A stretch of DNA of 64,000 bases from Hydrangea macrophylla. Its lineage: Eukaryota; Streptophyta; Magnoliopsida; Cornales; Hydrangeaceae. The DNA lies in NCBI GenBank assembly GCA_033977485.1, contig CM066984.1, positions 113,205,251 to 113,269,250 of the forward strand. The letters are read 5' to 3'. Shown here piece after piece: positions 1-12,160 of the stretch (position 1 is its first letter; every line of letters starts with the position of its first letter). A program made the position numbers and the translations under genes. The notes beneath the pieces were generated by a model. It saw only the letters and a program-made list of their open reading frames with translations, searched no databases and had not been told where the DNA came from.

Positions 1-28
1 TTTTCAGTACATTGACAAACCATATATG

Positions 29-186
29 TAGGGAGCATTTTTGCTCACCTATTTTTGGTTCACCATTGTTCACCCAAGCTTTAAAAGGGTGACAAAAATA
101 TCTCGCTAAATATTTAGGGAGCATTTTTGCTCACCTATTTTCGGTCTACCACTGTTCACCCAAGTTTTCACTGGGTGACATGTGTT
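29..186. repeat. 85-bp tandem duplication (GGGAGCATTTTTGCTCACC unit)
   Basis: The motif GGGAGCATTTTTGCTCACC followed by TTCACCCAAG recurs about 85 bp apart (starts near 29 and 114). The tail ending in TGGGTGACATGT is shared with a repeat near 22690, so this belongs to a dispersed family, probably a decayed MITE. No coding potential is seen. Confidence 0.6.
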
Positions 187-289
187 CAATTTCAATAATT
201 ATATTGATACTACAGGGGCATAATAGATACTCTCGAATATTTAATTAGCCAAGATAACACCAGAATAAAAATTCAATAATGATAGAGAT

Positions 290-432
290 ACACACCAAAT
301 GACACACTATGCTTTAAATGCATATACCCTGTGTTTGAATTTTTTTTACACTTTTCTGTGCATCATTTACACAACACACGGTACATGTATTTAAAGCTGA
401 TGTGTCGTTTAATGTGTCGTTTGATGTGTATC
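290..432. repeat. Diverged copy of the 21.1-kb MITE core
   Basis: The core with GCTTTAAATGCAT, CACTTTTCTGTG and CATTTACACAACACA matches the centre of the MITE at 21076-21259. Ends and target duplication are not clear here. Confidence 0.55.
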
Positions 433-435
433 CTA

Positions 436-687
436 CTCCCTCCGTCCCTTTTTTTGAGTCCTATATTCCATTTTGGGATGTCCCAAAATTAGTGTTCACT
501 TTCCTAAATTAGAATGCAATTTTTACTTACTTTCCAAAACTACCCTTCCTTGAAATCTACACCAAGACAAAACCAAAAAAGTTTTTGCAATGATTAAAGG
601 CAATTGTGGAAAGTAGGTGTAGATTCTTTTTGTCCCCTTAATAAGTTGAGTTCCCAAAGGTGGGCTCAAAAAAAGAGACGGAGGGAG
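436..687. mobile_element. Stowaway (Tc1/mariner) MITE, copy 1
   Basis: It starts CTCCCTCCGTCCC and ends GACGGAGGGAG, flanked by TA on both sides (434-435 and 688-689). This is the terminal signature and target preference of plant Stowaway MITEs. About 252 bp, non-coding. Copies of the same subfamily lie at 1723-1973 and 33046-33297. Confidence 0.9.
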
Positions 688-764
688 TATCATTTTTGAT
701 AAAAATTTAGGGCATTCCTCAAAATAAAAAAGAAAAAGAAAAAGAAAAAAAAAAACCCACCAAA

Positions 765-1008
765 TTGGCGCCCCATATCCCCCTCTGTCCCGCCCAATTT
801 CTTTCCCCCAATTTCTTTCCCACCAAATTGGCGCCCCATAGCCCCCTCTATCTCTTGCTCTCTGGTCACTCTCTAGCCCACACTCCCGGACCACACTCCC
901 ACCGCCGGACCACACCCCCACCGCCCACACTCCCGGACCACACTCCCACCGCCGGACCACACTCCCACTGCCCACACCGCCGGACCACACCCCCACCCCC
1001 ATCTCACT

Positions 1009-1046
<38 letters not shown>
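765..1046. repeat. C-rich minisatellite followed by a (CT)n microsatellite
   Basis: Degenerate units such as CGGACCACACTCCCACCG repeat between about 877 and 1003 and are followed by a CT run at about 1014-1046. The open frames here come from low-complexity sequence. A CAG-bounded segment at about 1127-1171 followed by GTATGT looks like an untranslated exon, but no coding sequence is attached to it. Confidence 0.6.
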
Positions 1047-1049
<3 letters not shown>

Positions 1050-1722
1050 AGTCACAGTTTATACATATATAAACTGTATCAATGTTCTTCAATGTTCTTT
1101 TTTGCATCTATTTTCTCCATCTGCAGGTCACCACCGCTCGTCCTTGCTCGCCGTCAACCTTCCAATCTGCAGGTATGTCTTCCTCTCTATTGTGTGTGTT
1201 CTGTGTGTGCATTTTGTGTGTGTTCTCACTCTCTCTCTCTCAATACATATATATATATATATATATGCTTGAGGTTCCCGCTGAATGGGATATGCCTATA
1301 TATATATATGATTGAGCTTCCTGCTAAAAAAATCCATTTGTAATTTACTCCCTGAGAGCACTTAATTGGAATGCAGAAACTGTCTACGAAAAAATTCAGA
1401 GTCTTCTTGCCTTTGATTAGCCAATAAGATATTACACAATTTTTTGAATTAGATTTGGCCATTTGTGTACTACTTGATTTGCTGTTGTCAACCCATTGAG
1501 ATAATGAGCTATTATTGAAAACTTGGATATTTATGTGTCTTCAGGATTTGAATTTTGAACCAAGATGGGCAATGGCCTAACTTTGTGACTAACGAGTCAA
1601 GGTGAATTTATATATACTTGTGAATATGTATATATTAGAGGTCTGCTTTGGTAGGTGCCAATTGATTGTAACACATGAGGGGCCATTTTGCTGTAATTTT
1701 GTAGTACTATTTAGTTATGTTA

Positions 1723-1973
1723 TTCGTCCGTTTCATTTTTGTGTCTTTTTTTTGTTTTTTGGATGTTCCAAAATTGTTATTCACTTTTTAAAATTAGTAT
1801 ATAAATTTTACTGAGTTTTCCAAATTACCCTTTTTTGTAATTAACACAAAACAAAACACAAAAAGAAAGTATTATGATTATGAGTATTAATTGTGGAAAG
1901 TAGGTGGAGATTTTTTTCCACTCCTTAAATAGTTGAATTCCCCCCCAAAAGACATAAAATGGGATAGTGGAAG
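1723..1973. mobile_element. Stowaway MITE, decayed copy 2
   Basis: Aligns along its whole length with the copy at 436-687 (GGATGTTCCAAAATTG and TGTGGAAAGTAGGTG segments). Both ends have drifted from the consensus, but TA remains on both flanks (1721-1722 and 1974-1975). Confidence 0.75.
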
Positions 1974-2453
1974 TATTTGATAATAACATTTTTAAAGAGA
2001 TGTGTGCTAGTAACAAACGGTTACATTGGTCAATTAATCAAGTCCAAATTACACTGGTCAAGTAATCAAGTCCAAATTACAGCAGTTGGAGTCCATTATA
2101 GAATGGAATCTTTAAAAAAAAAATCCTACATGACATGTAGAGACTGTTTGGATAAGAAAAGATCTAGCTCTGTGATTAAGATTTTAAATAGTCTTGTAAT
2201 TTTTGTAGCAATAGCAGCTTGCCCAACAACAGGTGGTTTATATAGTCCATTCTTTACATTCTCTAATAAACTAAAATATACTACTAGTATTAATTTAGTA
2301 GACAATATTTTGTCCAGCCCAGCAAGTACACACTAACCATATTTTCTATATATATAACCTCACTTTCATGATATTTCCCAAGGAGTCATGAGTTGTTGAC
2401 ACAAGTACTGTTCATTTAATCTTTGGTTCTTTACCTTCAGTTTCAGCTCAACA

Positions 2454-3061
2454 ATGGCTGTGAAAGCTATCCTCTTTTTGTTTTGCCTATTACAAGGGTA
2501 ATTTTGATAAACCCAACACACATGCACATATATATATATATATATATTTGTTTTATTAGTTTCTTTCCCAAATTAATTTTTCTTAACTTTTTTTGCTTAC
2601 TTCATAAATTAACTATTTTGTTTTAATTTTATTGGTGTCATCCGAGGTAGAAGAAATTGAAGACCTGGTATGTTTGAAACTATATTTGTGTCTCATTGAC
2701 AAGCTAAGTGCCCCATTTGTGAGGACACACAGCAAACATTAATCTAATTAGGCTAGACTATATTATGGACCTGACCCTTCGTAGACGGACAATTACTATT
2801 GTTCTTTTGGGATAATGGGTCGAATCTATAATTGTTAAGTTTAGTGACCTGTTTTGGAATGCATGAAACAAGATCATGTTCACTAGTAGTATGTATGTTT
2901 TACTCACACGACATATGTAAATACTTCTTTGTTTTTTTAATTCTTATTTGTAGTTTTCATTCTTTCACCATTTTTTTTTTTTGGCTAATTGCTAATCTCT
3001 TGCTATTTTCAGTCACTAATCACCAAGAGGGGAAGGTTTGGGTTTTTCTCAAAACCCCAAG
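2454..3061 (+). other. Possible split gene start with a signal-peptide-like exon (unidentified)
   Basis: An ATG at 2454 opens a 14-codon hydrophobic stretch (MAVKAILFLFCLLQ) that ends at a GGGTAATT donor at 2498. A segment at about 2647-2667 reads VEEIEDL before a GTATG donor. It joins in frame, across a CTATTTTCAG acceptor, to 3013-3061, reading SLITKRGRFGFFSKPQ before another GTAC donor. TATA-like stretches lie upstream (about 2237 and 2345). The junction between the first two segments has no clean in-phase acceptor, so the model is incomplete. I do not recognise the family. The copia element at 3104 begins 42 bp after the last donor and would separate any further exons. It could also be chance. 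Confidence 0.25.
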
Positions 3062-3103
3062 GTACTATAACCCTTAATAAGTTAATAATTATGTAAAACA
3101 TGT

Positions 3104-3570
3104 TGTAAATAATGTATACACACATGCATACGGGTCGGGTAAAGGACATACCTTGCGGAATATACCCGATCACGGATCGTCTTGGCGGTGTTGTTACAAG
3201 CCCGGCGATAATACCCACGAACTGCTGCTCTTTAGTGCTTCCGTGTACGCTTTTGTGCTTCGAACGGGTCGTGAGAATGCCTACTAGAGACACCCCCTAT
3301 GTATCCACGCGCTAAATCCCAAGCCCTAGTGTGATTTGGCTAGAGAGAGAAAGTAACTAAAAGAGAGAGAGAGAGGGAGAGAGGGTGGCTGCCTTATTGT
3401 GTGCAGAGTTGTGTTTATGTGTGTTATACACATATATATATACACACACATATACATGCCCTAGGACTCCAAGTTATAATCCACATAGGATTTCTTGGAC
3501 CCTAAGCTAAGCCCTTGGACCCACTCCATAGATTATGTGGGTGACCCATAACCCACAAAAAATGCTAACA
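3104..3570 (-). repeat. Copia 3' LTR (left copy)
   Basis: By eye it differs from the right LTR by two substitutions (acccaCgaac versus acccaTgaac, and one A/G in the GA run) and one 2-bp GT indel. The minus-strand bases just inside it, GGGTGAGTGGGAGA, are purine-rich like a polypurine tract. An open frame covering part of it on either strand is an LTR artefact that recurs in both copies. Confidence 0.92.
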
Positions 3571-4434
3571 TCTCCCACTCACCCACATAGGGCTTTGTGC
3601 TAAAACAAAATCTCTCAGATTTCAACTTTCATCATCTCCTCATACGGGAAATAGAACGTGCGACCTCACGAAAAGAAACGTACAACGATAGGAGCTGAGA
3701 TGCTAAGTCAATCACATAACTAGCAAAACGCATCACTCGGAAGCTTCTCATGTATTTACCCAGACAGGTTCAACCACACCGGATCTAGCACTCTTAATCC
3801 CTCAGAAAGCAGTGCTACACCCCCAAATATGTAATGTACCCATGACACTCAGTACGTATACGATTGTCGCTGGCCAGCTAATGAGTCACAAAACATGGTG
3901 TGTTATCGAAGAGTCTTCCCTGCCTACTAATGTCAATCCAACTAACTAGACCGCTTTCCTAGACGTGCCCCATAGGACGGTATTTGTCTCTTCGTCCCAG
4001 GATGGTACGCTAAAGTAGCGTCATCAAGCGTCCTCTTCATGACATAGTCTCAGGTCATAAGGTAACTTGTGTAGAATCCCCGTTACAGGGAGACTACGTG
4101 GCTCACACAGCAATGAAATAGGGATTAATCCATTGCTCCACAAACGATCGCAAAATAGCACATACAGTATGATATGTATGCTATGGCGTTCTTCCATATA
4201 AATGGGCATGTCACTTCGTGGTAAAAGTAACGCCATACGAATTTTAGTCTAGACGTTACATAAACGTCTAACCTGACATTTCCAGCACAGTCGCTACAAC
4301 TAGCGTCCGTCTGGAAACTCATATTCGGCTATAAACAGGCTACATAGAGTAGTGGGCGCTCTCTATGTTCGACCAAGCACCAAGCTTAGGTCTCATCTTA
4401 GCTCTAAGCTAAGGCGACATATAAGGATATCAAG

Positions 4435-4622
4435 GTTTATATCTAGCTCGCTGTTCTTATACCGCGTAGATATAAGTGTTCTAGCCCGCTTTCCTAGCGC
4501 TACAGACACACATGTCCTAGCTTGCTATCCAAGCGCCATGAACACAAATGTCTCATCTTGCTCGCCATCTAAGCGATATGGACACACATGTCCAACTTCG
4601 CTATCTCGGCGCCAAGGTGAAT
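4435..4622. repeat. Degenerate ~36-40 bp tandem repeat in copia interior
   Basis: Four to five imperfect units carry the pattern CTAGC-TGCT-TCC-AGCGC followed by GACACACATGTC. It lies near the element's 3' LTR. Confidence 0.6.
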
Positions 4623-5829
4623 CACCCGTGTGAGCAGGTCGATTCAAGCCTGGTGACACTTTAAAGAAAAAATGTGCATCCATCCAACTAACAACTAATG
4701 AATTTGGAAAATCATTGATTTTATTATACTAATAAATATCTGGTAATAATAATGTCAAAAATAATGTTGTTAAAATACATCAGAACCTACGGAGTCCCAT
4801 ACAACTAATGTGGGACAAGAACGAATCTCTAGAAATTGGCTTGATCCAAAAGATCAGCCATTATATCACCAGTTGTGATGTACTATAAAAACAATCTCCC
4901 CTTGTGCATCCATATCTCAAATGTAGTGGTGGTGGATCTCTATGCACTTGGACTTCCCATGATTTTTATGGTCCTTTGCATAAACTAGAGCTGACGTGTT
5001 GTCTCAATAGACCAACACTGCTTCATCGCTCTGAGGCAAGAAGCCTACGCTATGTAAGAACCCTTTAACCATACAGCCTCCTGAACGGCTGCAGAACAAG
5101 CCACATACTCAGCTACCATTATGGATAAAGTGATGCATGTCTGCTTCTCGCTACAACAAGTGAATGCTTCATCAACTAATGTGAATGCATAGACAGACAT
5201 GGACATGCGCTCGTCTCAATCGTTGAATGAGCTTCGCATCGTCTTCATCACTTTTAAAACTCTACCATCCATAAGGTGAGATCCACAATCATGCGAACAT
5301 ATCGCAGAAAGATCTTCACTGCTCTCCAGTGAACTGGACCAAGGTTACTCTTGTAACGACTAACTAAACTAACCGCATGGCAAATGTCTGAACAAGAATA
5401 CAACATAGTATTCATCAGGCTTCCCATTGCGGATGCTTATGGCACTTTGGACACTTACTTCCTCATCGTTCTCTGGACATTGAACTAGGGCCAAGGGTAT
5501 TCCCTTCTCAACTGGGGTATCTATGGGTTTTGAGTATTGTATGTGGGAGTGTTCAAGAATCTTCTATTATGTAAGTCTCTTGAGACGAACAAAATAGGTC
5601 TATGAATGGCTCCCACAATCCTAACTCCCAACACACAGTTAGTTGACCCATACCTTTTTATCTAAATAAAAAGGATATTATTGTCATACAATATAAGAAT
5701 TAGAACACCTTTTATGGACTGCTAAATGTACACACACTAGTCTTCTTTAATCATCTCAACGAAAGAGATCGATCAAATCATGAAACCTTAAGTGTCATTG
5801 CCTAAACGATTGCTAGAGATCGTAAATAG

Positions 5830-5946
5830 ATCAATTAAGATGCCACACTTTGGCTCATTCCCATCGGTTGTAAAACCAATAGGTTGATCCATGTAGATCT
5901 CTTCGTTTGGCTCTCTATTGAGAAAAGCAGTATCAACATCCATTTG
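5830..5946 (-). pseudogene. Copia reverse transcriptase fragment
   Basis: Minus-strand translation reads FQMDVDTAFLN, then EPNEEIYMDQPIGF. This is the conserved RVT_2 block of Ty1-copia reverse transcriptase (typical form K-TAFLNG-L-EEIYM-QP-GF). Flanking frames contain stops and shifts, so this is an island of a dead pol gene in the element at 3104-11194. Other short minus-strand islands probably exist between about 4.0 and 8.4 kb, but I could not assign them. Confidence 0.8.
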
Positions 5947-6366
5947 AAAAGAGTCCTAAAACTAAATGTGCAACAATCACTGAGATAAGGCGAATGAAAA
6001 CAAAATATCACCACTAAGGAGATTTTGTCTTCAAGATCTACACCCACTCTTGGGTTTGACCTCTCACCACGAGGTGCGCCTTTATCTTTGTCAACTGAAC
6101 CATCCGCCTTGTGTCTAACTTCGAAAACCCACTTGTTTTCAATAGTCTTACACTCAGACGGAATATCAACTGACTCCCAGACAGACCTTATTCTTTGTCT
6201 ATAGAGATCATATCATCCTTCATAGCAACTATTCACTCAGCTTTAGTAGATGAACAAAGCGCTTCTACATAAGAAGTTGTCGCAGCATCATCTACTAATG
6301 CACACAGGAAAACGCATCCCACAGATTTCAAAATGCCAACAGGGAACTCATCCTCGTCAACTACAC

Positions 6367-6594
6367 TGTGCTACCTAAGAATCTTGAGTAACCAGTGGTG
6401 TACTCCCACTGTTGAGCACACTCCCACTAGCGTCTAGCGGTGTACTCCCACTCAGCTGCAGACTAGTACCATTTTCGACGTGTGCTACCTAAGAATCTTG
6501 AGTAACCAGTGGTGTACTCCCACTGTTGAGCACACTCCCACTAGCGTCTAGCGGTGTACTCCCACTCAGCTGCAGACTAGTACCATTTTCGGCG
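6367..6594. repeat. 114-bp tandem duplication inside copia element
   Basis: The block starting TGTGCTACCTAAGAATC at 6367 is repeated almost exactly from 6481. Only a base or two differ (TTTCGACG versus TTTCGGCG), so the duplication is young compared with the decay of the surrounding pol sequence. Confidence 0.9.
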
Positions 6595-6930
6595 AGTACT
6601 GGATGTAGAATCACAATATCTCCCCACCCTCGCTTAAAGATGGTATGTTGTCTACAATTTCTCTAACTCATAGAGGTCAAGATTCTTATAGCAACAACAA
6701 TACTGCGAAAACATTTTCAAACAGGCTGTAAAGCTTGGAAAACACGTTGTAAAGGCACGATTATGCGTATAAGGGTAGTAGCTAAGAGAGCATCCTTCCA
6801 AAATTGGAAAGCTAGCTTGTACCGTCAATGATCCAGACTTATCCAGAAGCATTCTATTCCTCCCTTCTACAATAACATGTTATTGCAAAATTTCCCGGAA
6901 TAGAAAGTTGTATATGCACCCCTTTGTCCT

Positions 6931-7056
6931 CACACAGTTCTTCTGAACTAACCAAAGAAACTAACACAATTCCTCTGAACTAATCAGAGAAACTAACACA
7001 GTTCCTCTGAACTAATCAGAGAAACTAACACAATTCCTCTGAACTAATCAGAGAAA
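6931..7056. repeat. 32-bp tandem repeat, about four copies
   Basis: Units built on TTCCTCTGAACTAATCAGAG plus AAACTAACACA repeat with a 32-bp period. The first unit is the most diverged. CTCTGA and TCAGAG in each unit can pair as a short hairpin. Confidence 0.85.
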
Positions 7057-9099
7057 TACTGGCATACGAGATGACTCAAAAGTCTTCTCGAATCTTATTC
7101 TCAACCTCTCAACTGTAAAACATTTGATGTAATCTAGTGTTTTATAGCGGTGAGATGACAAGGTGAGGAAAATGGAGTTACCATAACATGCCTTTACAAA
7201 CATAAGTCCAAGGTGTGAGTGAACTAGCTCTAAAGGTTGATTATCTCTTATAGCTTTACTTGAAAAAGCTTTCGGTATGCTTTACCACTTAGGCAAGACT
7301 CACACGTGGGCAGGTCAACTTTAGCAAATGAGCTCACAAGCCACTACGAGCTAATCGAGTCATCCTTTTCTTGTCCTACGTATCTGAGTTTAGCATGCCA
7401 AGTCATAGAATCAACAAATGACTCAGTAACTTAAGAAATAGAGAAAGTAGAGTTAACATTTTAACTCTTAAGAAATTATTACGTAAATAACCATGTCCAA
7501 TAAAAATAAACTATGTAACATAATATCCATCCTATTGTAGTCCCACCCTGCCTTTTAGCCTGCTTAATGCACATGGGCCCACCGACCTCGCGCATTCTTC
7601 CACTTATGGAAATACTGGTCATGCATACAACCTCCCTTATGGCGGTCCGCTGCTAGGTAAATATGCCGAGAATAATTAGAACAAATCTTAATTATCTCGT
7701 TCTATGTTATGACCTATTTCATGTGTATCCATGAGTCAGACTGAAAACATATCACAGCCTGAACCTGATGTTCATCAGTGCAGGTAAAATCCCTAATAGA
7801 TCTTGAATCATACCGAATTTCAACCTTAGATTCTCAGTCATCAAGTGTTTGGGATTTTTCCTCACTTCGAACTTCATTACCAGATTCTTCAATCTAGTAG
7901 TGGTTGTGCTCCAAAAACAAATTAGAGTTGGTTCCACATTCATAGGTCATTGGGTTGCACTTATACTTCCCAATTACATCATCATACATGCTACTTTATC
8001 AAAATAGAGCGCGTGTGATGGTCTTACTAGAATTAAATTCTATAGGCCTTTGGAAATATTGGGCCCTAAGTCCAATATGGGATCAATTGGTTGGATCATT
8101 GATTGAGATAAGTTCTCTAAGAGATCTTAGCTCATTCAAACGTGTATGTTACTTTAGTGCCAATTTCTACATTCAATAATATGCACAAGAGATTGCCATT
8201 ATTATGATGCACATCTTTCTACAAATGTTTGTTTTAAAATCCAGTTATCAAAATATTTTCCCTTATTACAATTTCAAGATCGAAAATTCGCTAAGCTTGT
8301 AGTCATCACTTTACTCTTATAACTCAAAAAAATTTTATAACTGATTTTTCTAAACAAACATGCATAGATAGTACTAAACTTATCTATCATCATCCACAAT
8401 AATAATATAATTGCGCCATACACACATGAATGCGCATGGGCCCTGCGTGGACCCAAATTGACAATCTAGAGCTCACGCTAAAGTAATTAATGCATATATT
8501 GTGAAAACAAAGAAATTCATCCCTTTACAAGTAGGCTTTACCCAAAACATAAAATAGAAACACTCATCCTCACTTTACATTTATAGCCATAAAAAAAATA
8601 GGGATGCTTTGTTTTTCACACATATACAAAAACAACCTTAGAACATACATCGTGACAACATAAGCTCAAAATAAATTGTCAATTAAGTCGTCCATTCATT
8701 CAATCCAGATTAATTAATTAATCACACACGACAAGCACTCATGCGGTCTTTATTACAAGAATGAATGGACTCATCCATCTCTCCATTTAAGGAGGAGGAC
8801 AAGAGGTCTTATGGTAATCCAATCACAAACAACATTAAGTAAACGTGCAATGATTCGAGCCTCTAATGCAAAAATAATAAACTAATCATTAAATTTGCCC
8901 TTCCAAACCTCTCAAATATTTAAAAACTAATTAAATATGGCTTTTAAATTAAACACAATAATTTTAAAACCTCATGGAAAAATTTAAATAAATGAAAACA
9001 AAATTTTCATTATAAATAAAAGTTTCCAGAATATTACTGGAGCCCAAAAAATATTTTGAATCAATTTAACAAATAAATTGATCTAGTTAAACAAATTAA

Positions 9100-10080
9100 C
9101 TATGAGCAACTAAATTCCTAAAAATACAAAAATTTTGAGAAATTTGTACTCCAAGGATTTTCAGTGGTCTAATATGGTATTCTAAACACCCTATATTAAT
9201 TTCAAAAATTAATAATTAATTTTGGATATTTCAAGCAATTAAAATGATGCCCACAAGCATAAATTTTATGCTCTAAAATACCAAAAATATTAGAGAATTT
9301 ACTAAAAAATTTCTCAAGTCCCCAAGTAGAGTACAAAACACTATTTATTAATTTCAAGAATTAACAACTTTATTTGCTATATTTTAAGCAATTAATATTG
9401 TGCACATAACACAATATATGCTCTAAAATATATCAAAAAAAAATGAGAAAGTTTGTTAAATAATTTTCTCATAATGCAAATAGTGTAATAAAACACATTG
9501 TGTTAATTCTACAAATTAACAATCAATAAAAATATTTTAAGCAATTTAATACGTGTACAAAAACACATAATTATATGCTCTAAAATATTAATATGATTTG
9601 GATAATTTACCAAAAATTATCTATAGGTCTTACTAAATTTCATATGGTCTCAAAACAGTGTCCTTAATGTCCCTTATTAATTACAAAAATTAATAATGCA
9701 TTTTTGCTATTTTAAGCAATTAAATAAATGTCTAAAAAACATAAATTATATGCTCTAAAATAACAAAAATACATGATAATTTACATAAAAGTTATCCTAG
9801 AGTCCCTTACAGTGTACTAAACACTATATATTAATCACAAAAATTAATATTTTGTTTAGGATATTTTAAGCAATTAAAAAACACGTATAAAACACATCTT
9901 TAATGCTCTAAAATACCAAAAACTATGAAATAACTTACCACAAAATTATTTCTAGTCCCACACAGTGTCCTTAATATAGGAAAAATAAAATTTGAATTTT
10001 CCATAAATTTTCAGAATTTTAAAGCAATTAAAACAGATTTAAAACATTAAAAACTTATTTTTTAATTAACAGAAACTGTT
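9100..10080. repeat. ~154-bp degenerate tandem array in the copia leader
   Basis: The motif AAGCAATT recurs at 9233, 9386, 9539, 9714, 9868 and 10022, spaced 153, 153, 175, 154 and 154 bp. Most intervals also hold GCTCTAAAATA. Units are strongly diverged and AT-rich. The array lies between the primer site and the first pol remnants, where a leader and gag gene would be expected. Confidence 0.7.
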
Positions 10081-10725
10081 TTAATTACTAAATAATTAAA
10101 TATTTTTCCAACAAAAATATGAAAAATATATATTAAGGACCGGGGTCGAGAAACGGACCTCCACTCTCCGGACCCATGGTCGTCGGACCAACGCCGGCCA
10201 GCGAGTGGGTCCCACTCTCCTCAGCGAGAGTGGGCGTGGCTAAACTCTGGTTCATCTTCCCCAAATCCAAACCAATCTGGGTTTTGGGGGCTGCTCAACC
10301 CTCCTACTTTGCAAGCTCATATCTCACTCGTTTCTTGTCGAAAATTTACAAATTTTATACCGTTAGAAAGCTCTCATGGAGTACTACAAGATCATACAAA
10401 AAAACAGATCGATTAAATAAGTAAATCTTCCGAAAACAGAGAGCAAAGTTATGAAAAAATTTCGTTTTTAACCCAAAAACAAATCTAGGGTTTGCTATAT
10501 CTCAATCGTTTGAGATAATCAAGGCATGGGACTTTGTGGGGGGACTCTAGGGACCATATGGGACACAACCATATAAAAAATTCGGACTTATATTGGAGTT
10601 TTCACGTAGACCCACTTTAAATTCGATTTCATCAAGTTTATGTTAAAAGCTTCACCAAGCTTTAATGGTAGATTTGTTTTGGGCATAATACGGGCGAATC
10701 AACAACCTATAGGCTCTGATACCAA

Positions 10726-11194
10726 TGTAAATAATGTATACACACATGCATACGGGTCGGGTAAAGGACATACCTTGCGGAATATACCCGATCACGGATC
10801 GTCTTGGCGGTGTTGTTACAAGCCCGGCGATAATACCCATGAACTGCTGCTCTTTAGTGCTTCCGTGTACGCTTTTGTGCTTCGAACGGGTCGTGAGAAT
10901 GCCTACTAGAGACACCCCCTATGTATCCACGCGCTAAATCCCAAGCCCTAGTGTGATTTGGCTAGAGAGAGAAAGTAACTAAAAGAGAGAGAGAGGGGGA
11001 GAGAGGGTGGCTGCCTTATTGTGTGCAGAGTTGTGTTTATGTGTGTGTTATACACATATATATATACACACACATATACATGCCCTAGGACTCCAAGTTA
11101 TAATCCACATAGGATTTCTTGGACCCTAAGCTAAGCCCTTGGACCCACTCCATAGATTATGTGGGTGACCCATAACCCACAAAAAATGCTAACA
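10726..11194 (-). repeat. Copia 5' LTR (right copy)
   Basis: Almost identical to the LTR at 3104-3570. It abuts the initiator-tRNA-Met primer site on its inner side and is followed by the CATGT target duplication. Confidence 0.92.
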
Positions 11195-12160
11195 CATGTA
11201 AACTAGTGTAAAGTTAGGAGATTTTTTGTTAAAATCTTGCAAACTGATTTTGGAAATACCCAAGAAAAACTGCTATTGAAACTTCCCAAAAACTGCTATT
11301 AAAACGTGTCAAAATCTGCTGCTGTTATTCCCCAAAAACTGCTACTGTAATTTGAAGATTCTGCCCAAACAGTGCAGAATCGGGAAAAACTCAAAGAACA
11401 AAAGTTGTGCAGAATAATGTTTTACATAGGACACGCGGACAGAATGTTAAAATTTGAAACACAGATTTTTCTATGAATTTATTAAGTTTCAGCAATAGTT
11501 GGGAAGCTAAGAACTATTTAGTCATTACATAACATTTTGAAAATCTCCATTCTTTCTTGAGTATCAGAATAGGTTGACAATAATCCACGGAAATGGGGTC
11601 ACTTCCTAACAAAATGAACTCTCATTCATACATAATCTTTCATCACTCGCATATCTAGAGGACACGAATAGAATCTATAGGATACAAAGACAACCTGCTA
11701 TGAAGTTTGGCCTAATAATATTCACCTCCCTTGACATTTCACGAGTAATACTTACCACCTTATTTTTGAATTTTAATAACACTTACCTCCCCTCCGTCAA
11801 CAAACCGTTAGCAAATTAACAGAATGATGACGACAACACTTAATAATAATATAAAATACCACAAATACCCTCTATTACTGTTCATCATTTTTCTCTCACT
11901 TCTGTTAATCCTTCTTTCTCATTTCTCTCTAAAATTGAAACCCAAATTATCCTTCATACACAAATATACACACATACACATATATATATATATATATATA
12001 TGTGTATGAAACACAAACAGTGAAACCCAATTTGTTTCAATTGAACCAAATAATCAATTGAAACCTAGTTTTTTCATCCTCCAAGCATAACTAGGGATGG
12101 CAACGGGTCGCACTTATGTATAAATAATTGGTGGATTTCTTGCATATTCATAAACTATTA
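11195..12160. other. Intergenic stretch, no gene recognised
   Basis: AT-rich. It contains short repeats of AAAACTGCTATT near 11265-11345 and a (TA)n run at about 11981-12001. The 61-residue frame at 11824 is hydrophobic low-complexity sequence with no recognisable domain. No CACTA terminus was found here. Confidence 0.5.

Larger units (their letters stand above)
3104..11194 (-). mobile_element. Ty1-copia LTR retrotransposon, complete ends, decayed interior
   Basis: Two nearly identical direct repeats (3104-3570 and 10726-11194) bound the element, and both outer flanks carry the same 5 bp, CATGT (3099-3103 and 11195-11199). Read on the minus strand, each LTR begins TGTTAGC and ends TTTACA. 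Just inside the right LTR the minus strand reads TGGTATCAGAGCC (10712-10724), the initiator-tRNA-Met primer site. The right LTR is therefore the 5' LTR and the element runs right to left. A reverse-transcriptase segment (about 5830-5940) identifies copia. No long open frame survives, and the 5' leader is a long AT-rich non-coding stretch. It cannot make its own proteins. Confidence 0.93.

Noticed and set aside
523..1343. Arg/Glu- and Ser/Leu-rich frames of about 190 residues on both strands
   Set aside because: They are translations of the (CT)n run and the C-rich minisatellite.
3009..3315. Paired frames at 3009-3315 repeated at 10652-10937
   Set aside because: They lie in the copia LTRs, which explains the duplication. 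No protein family is recognised.
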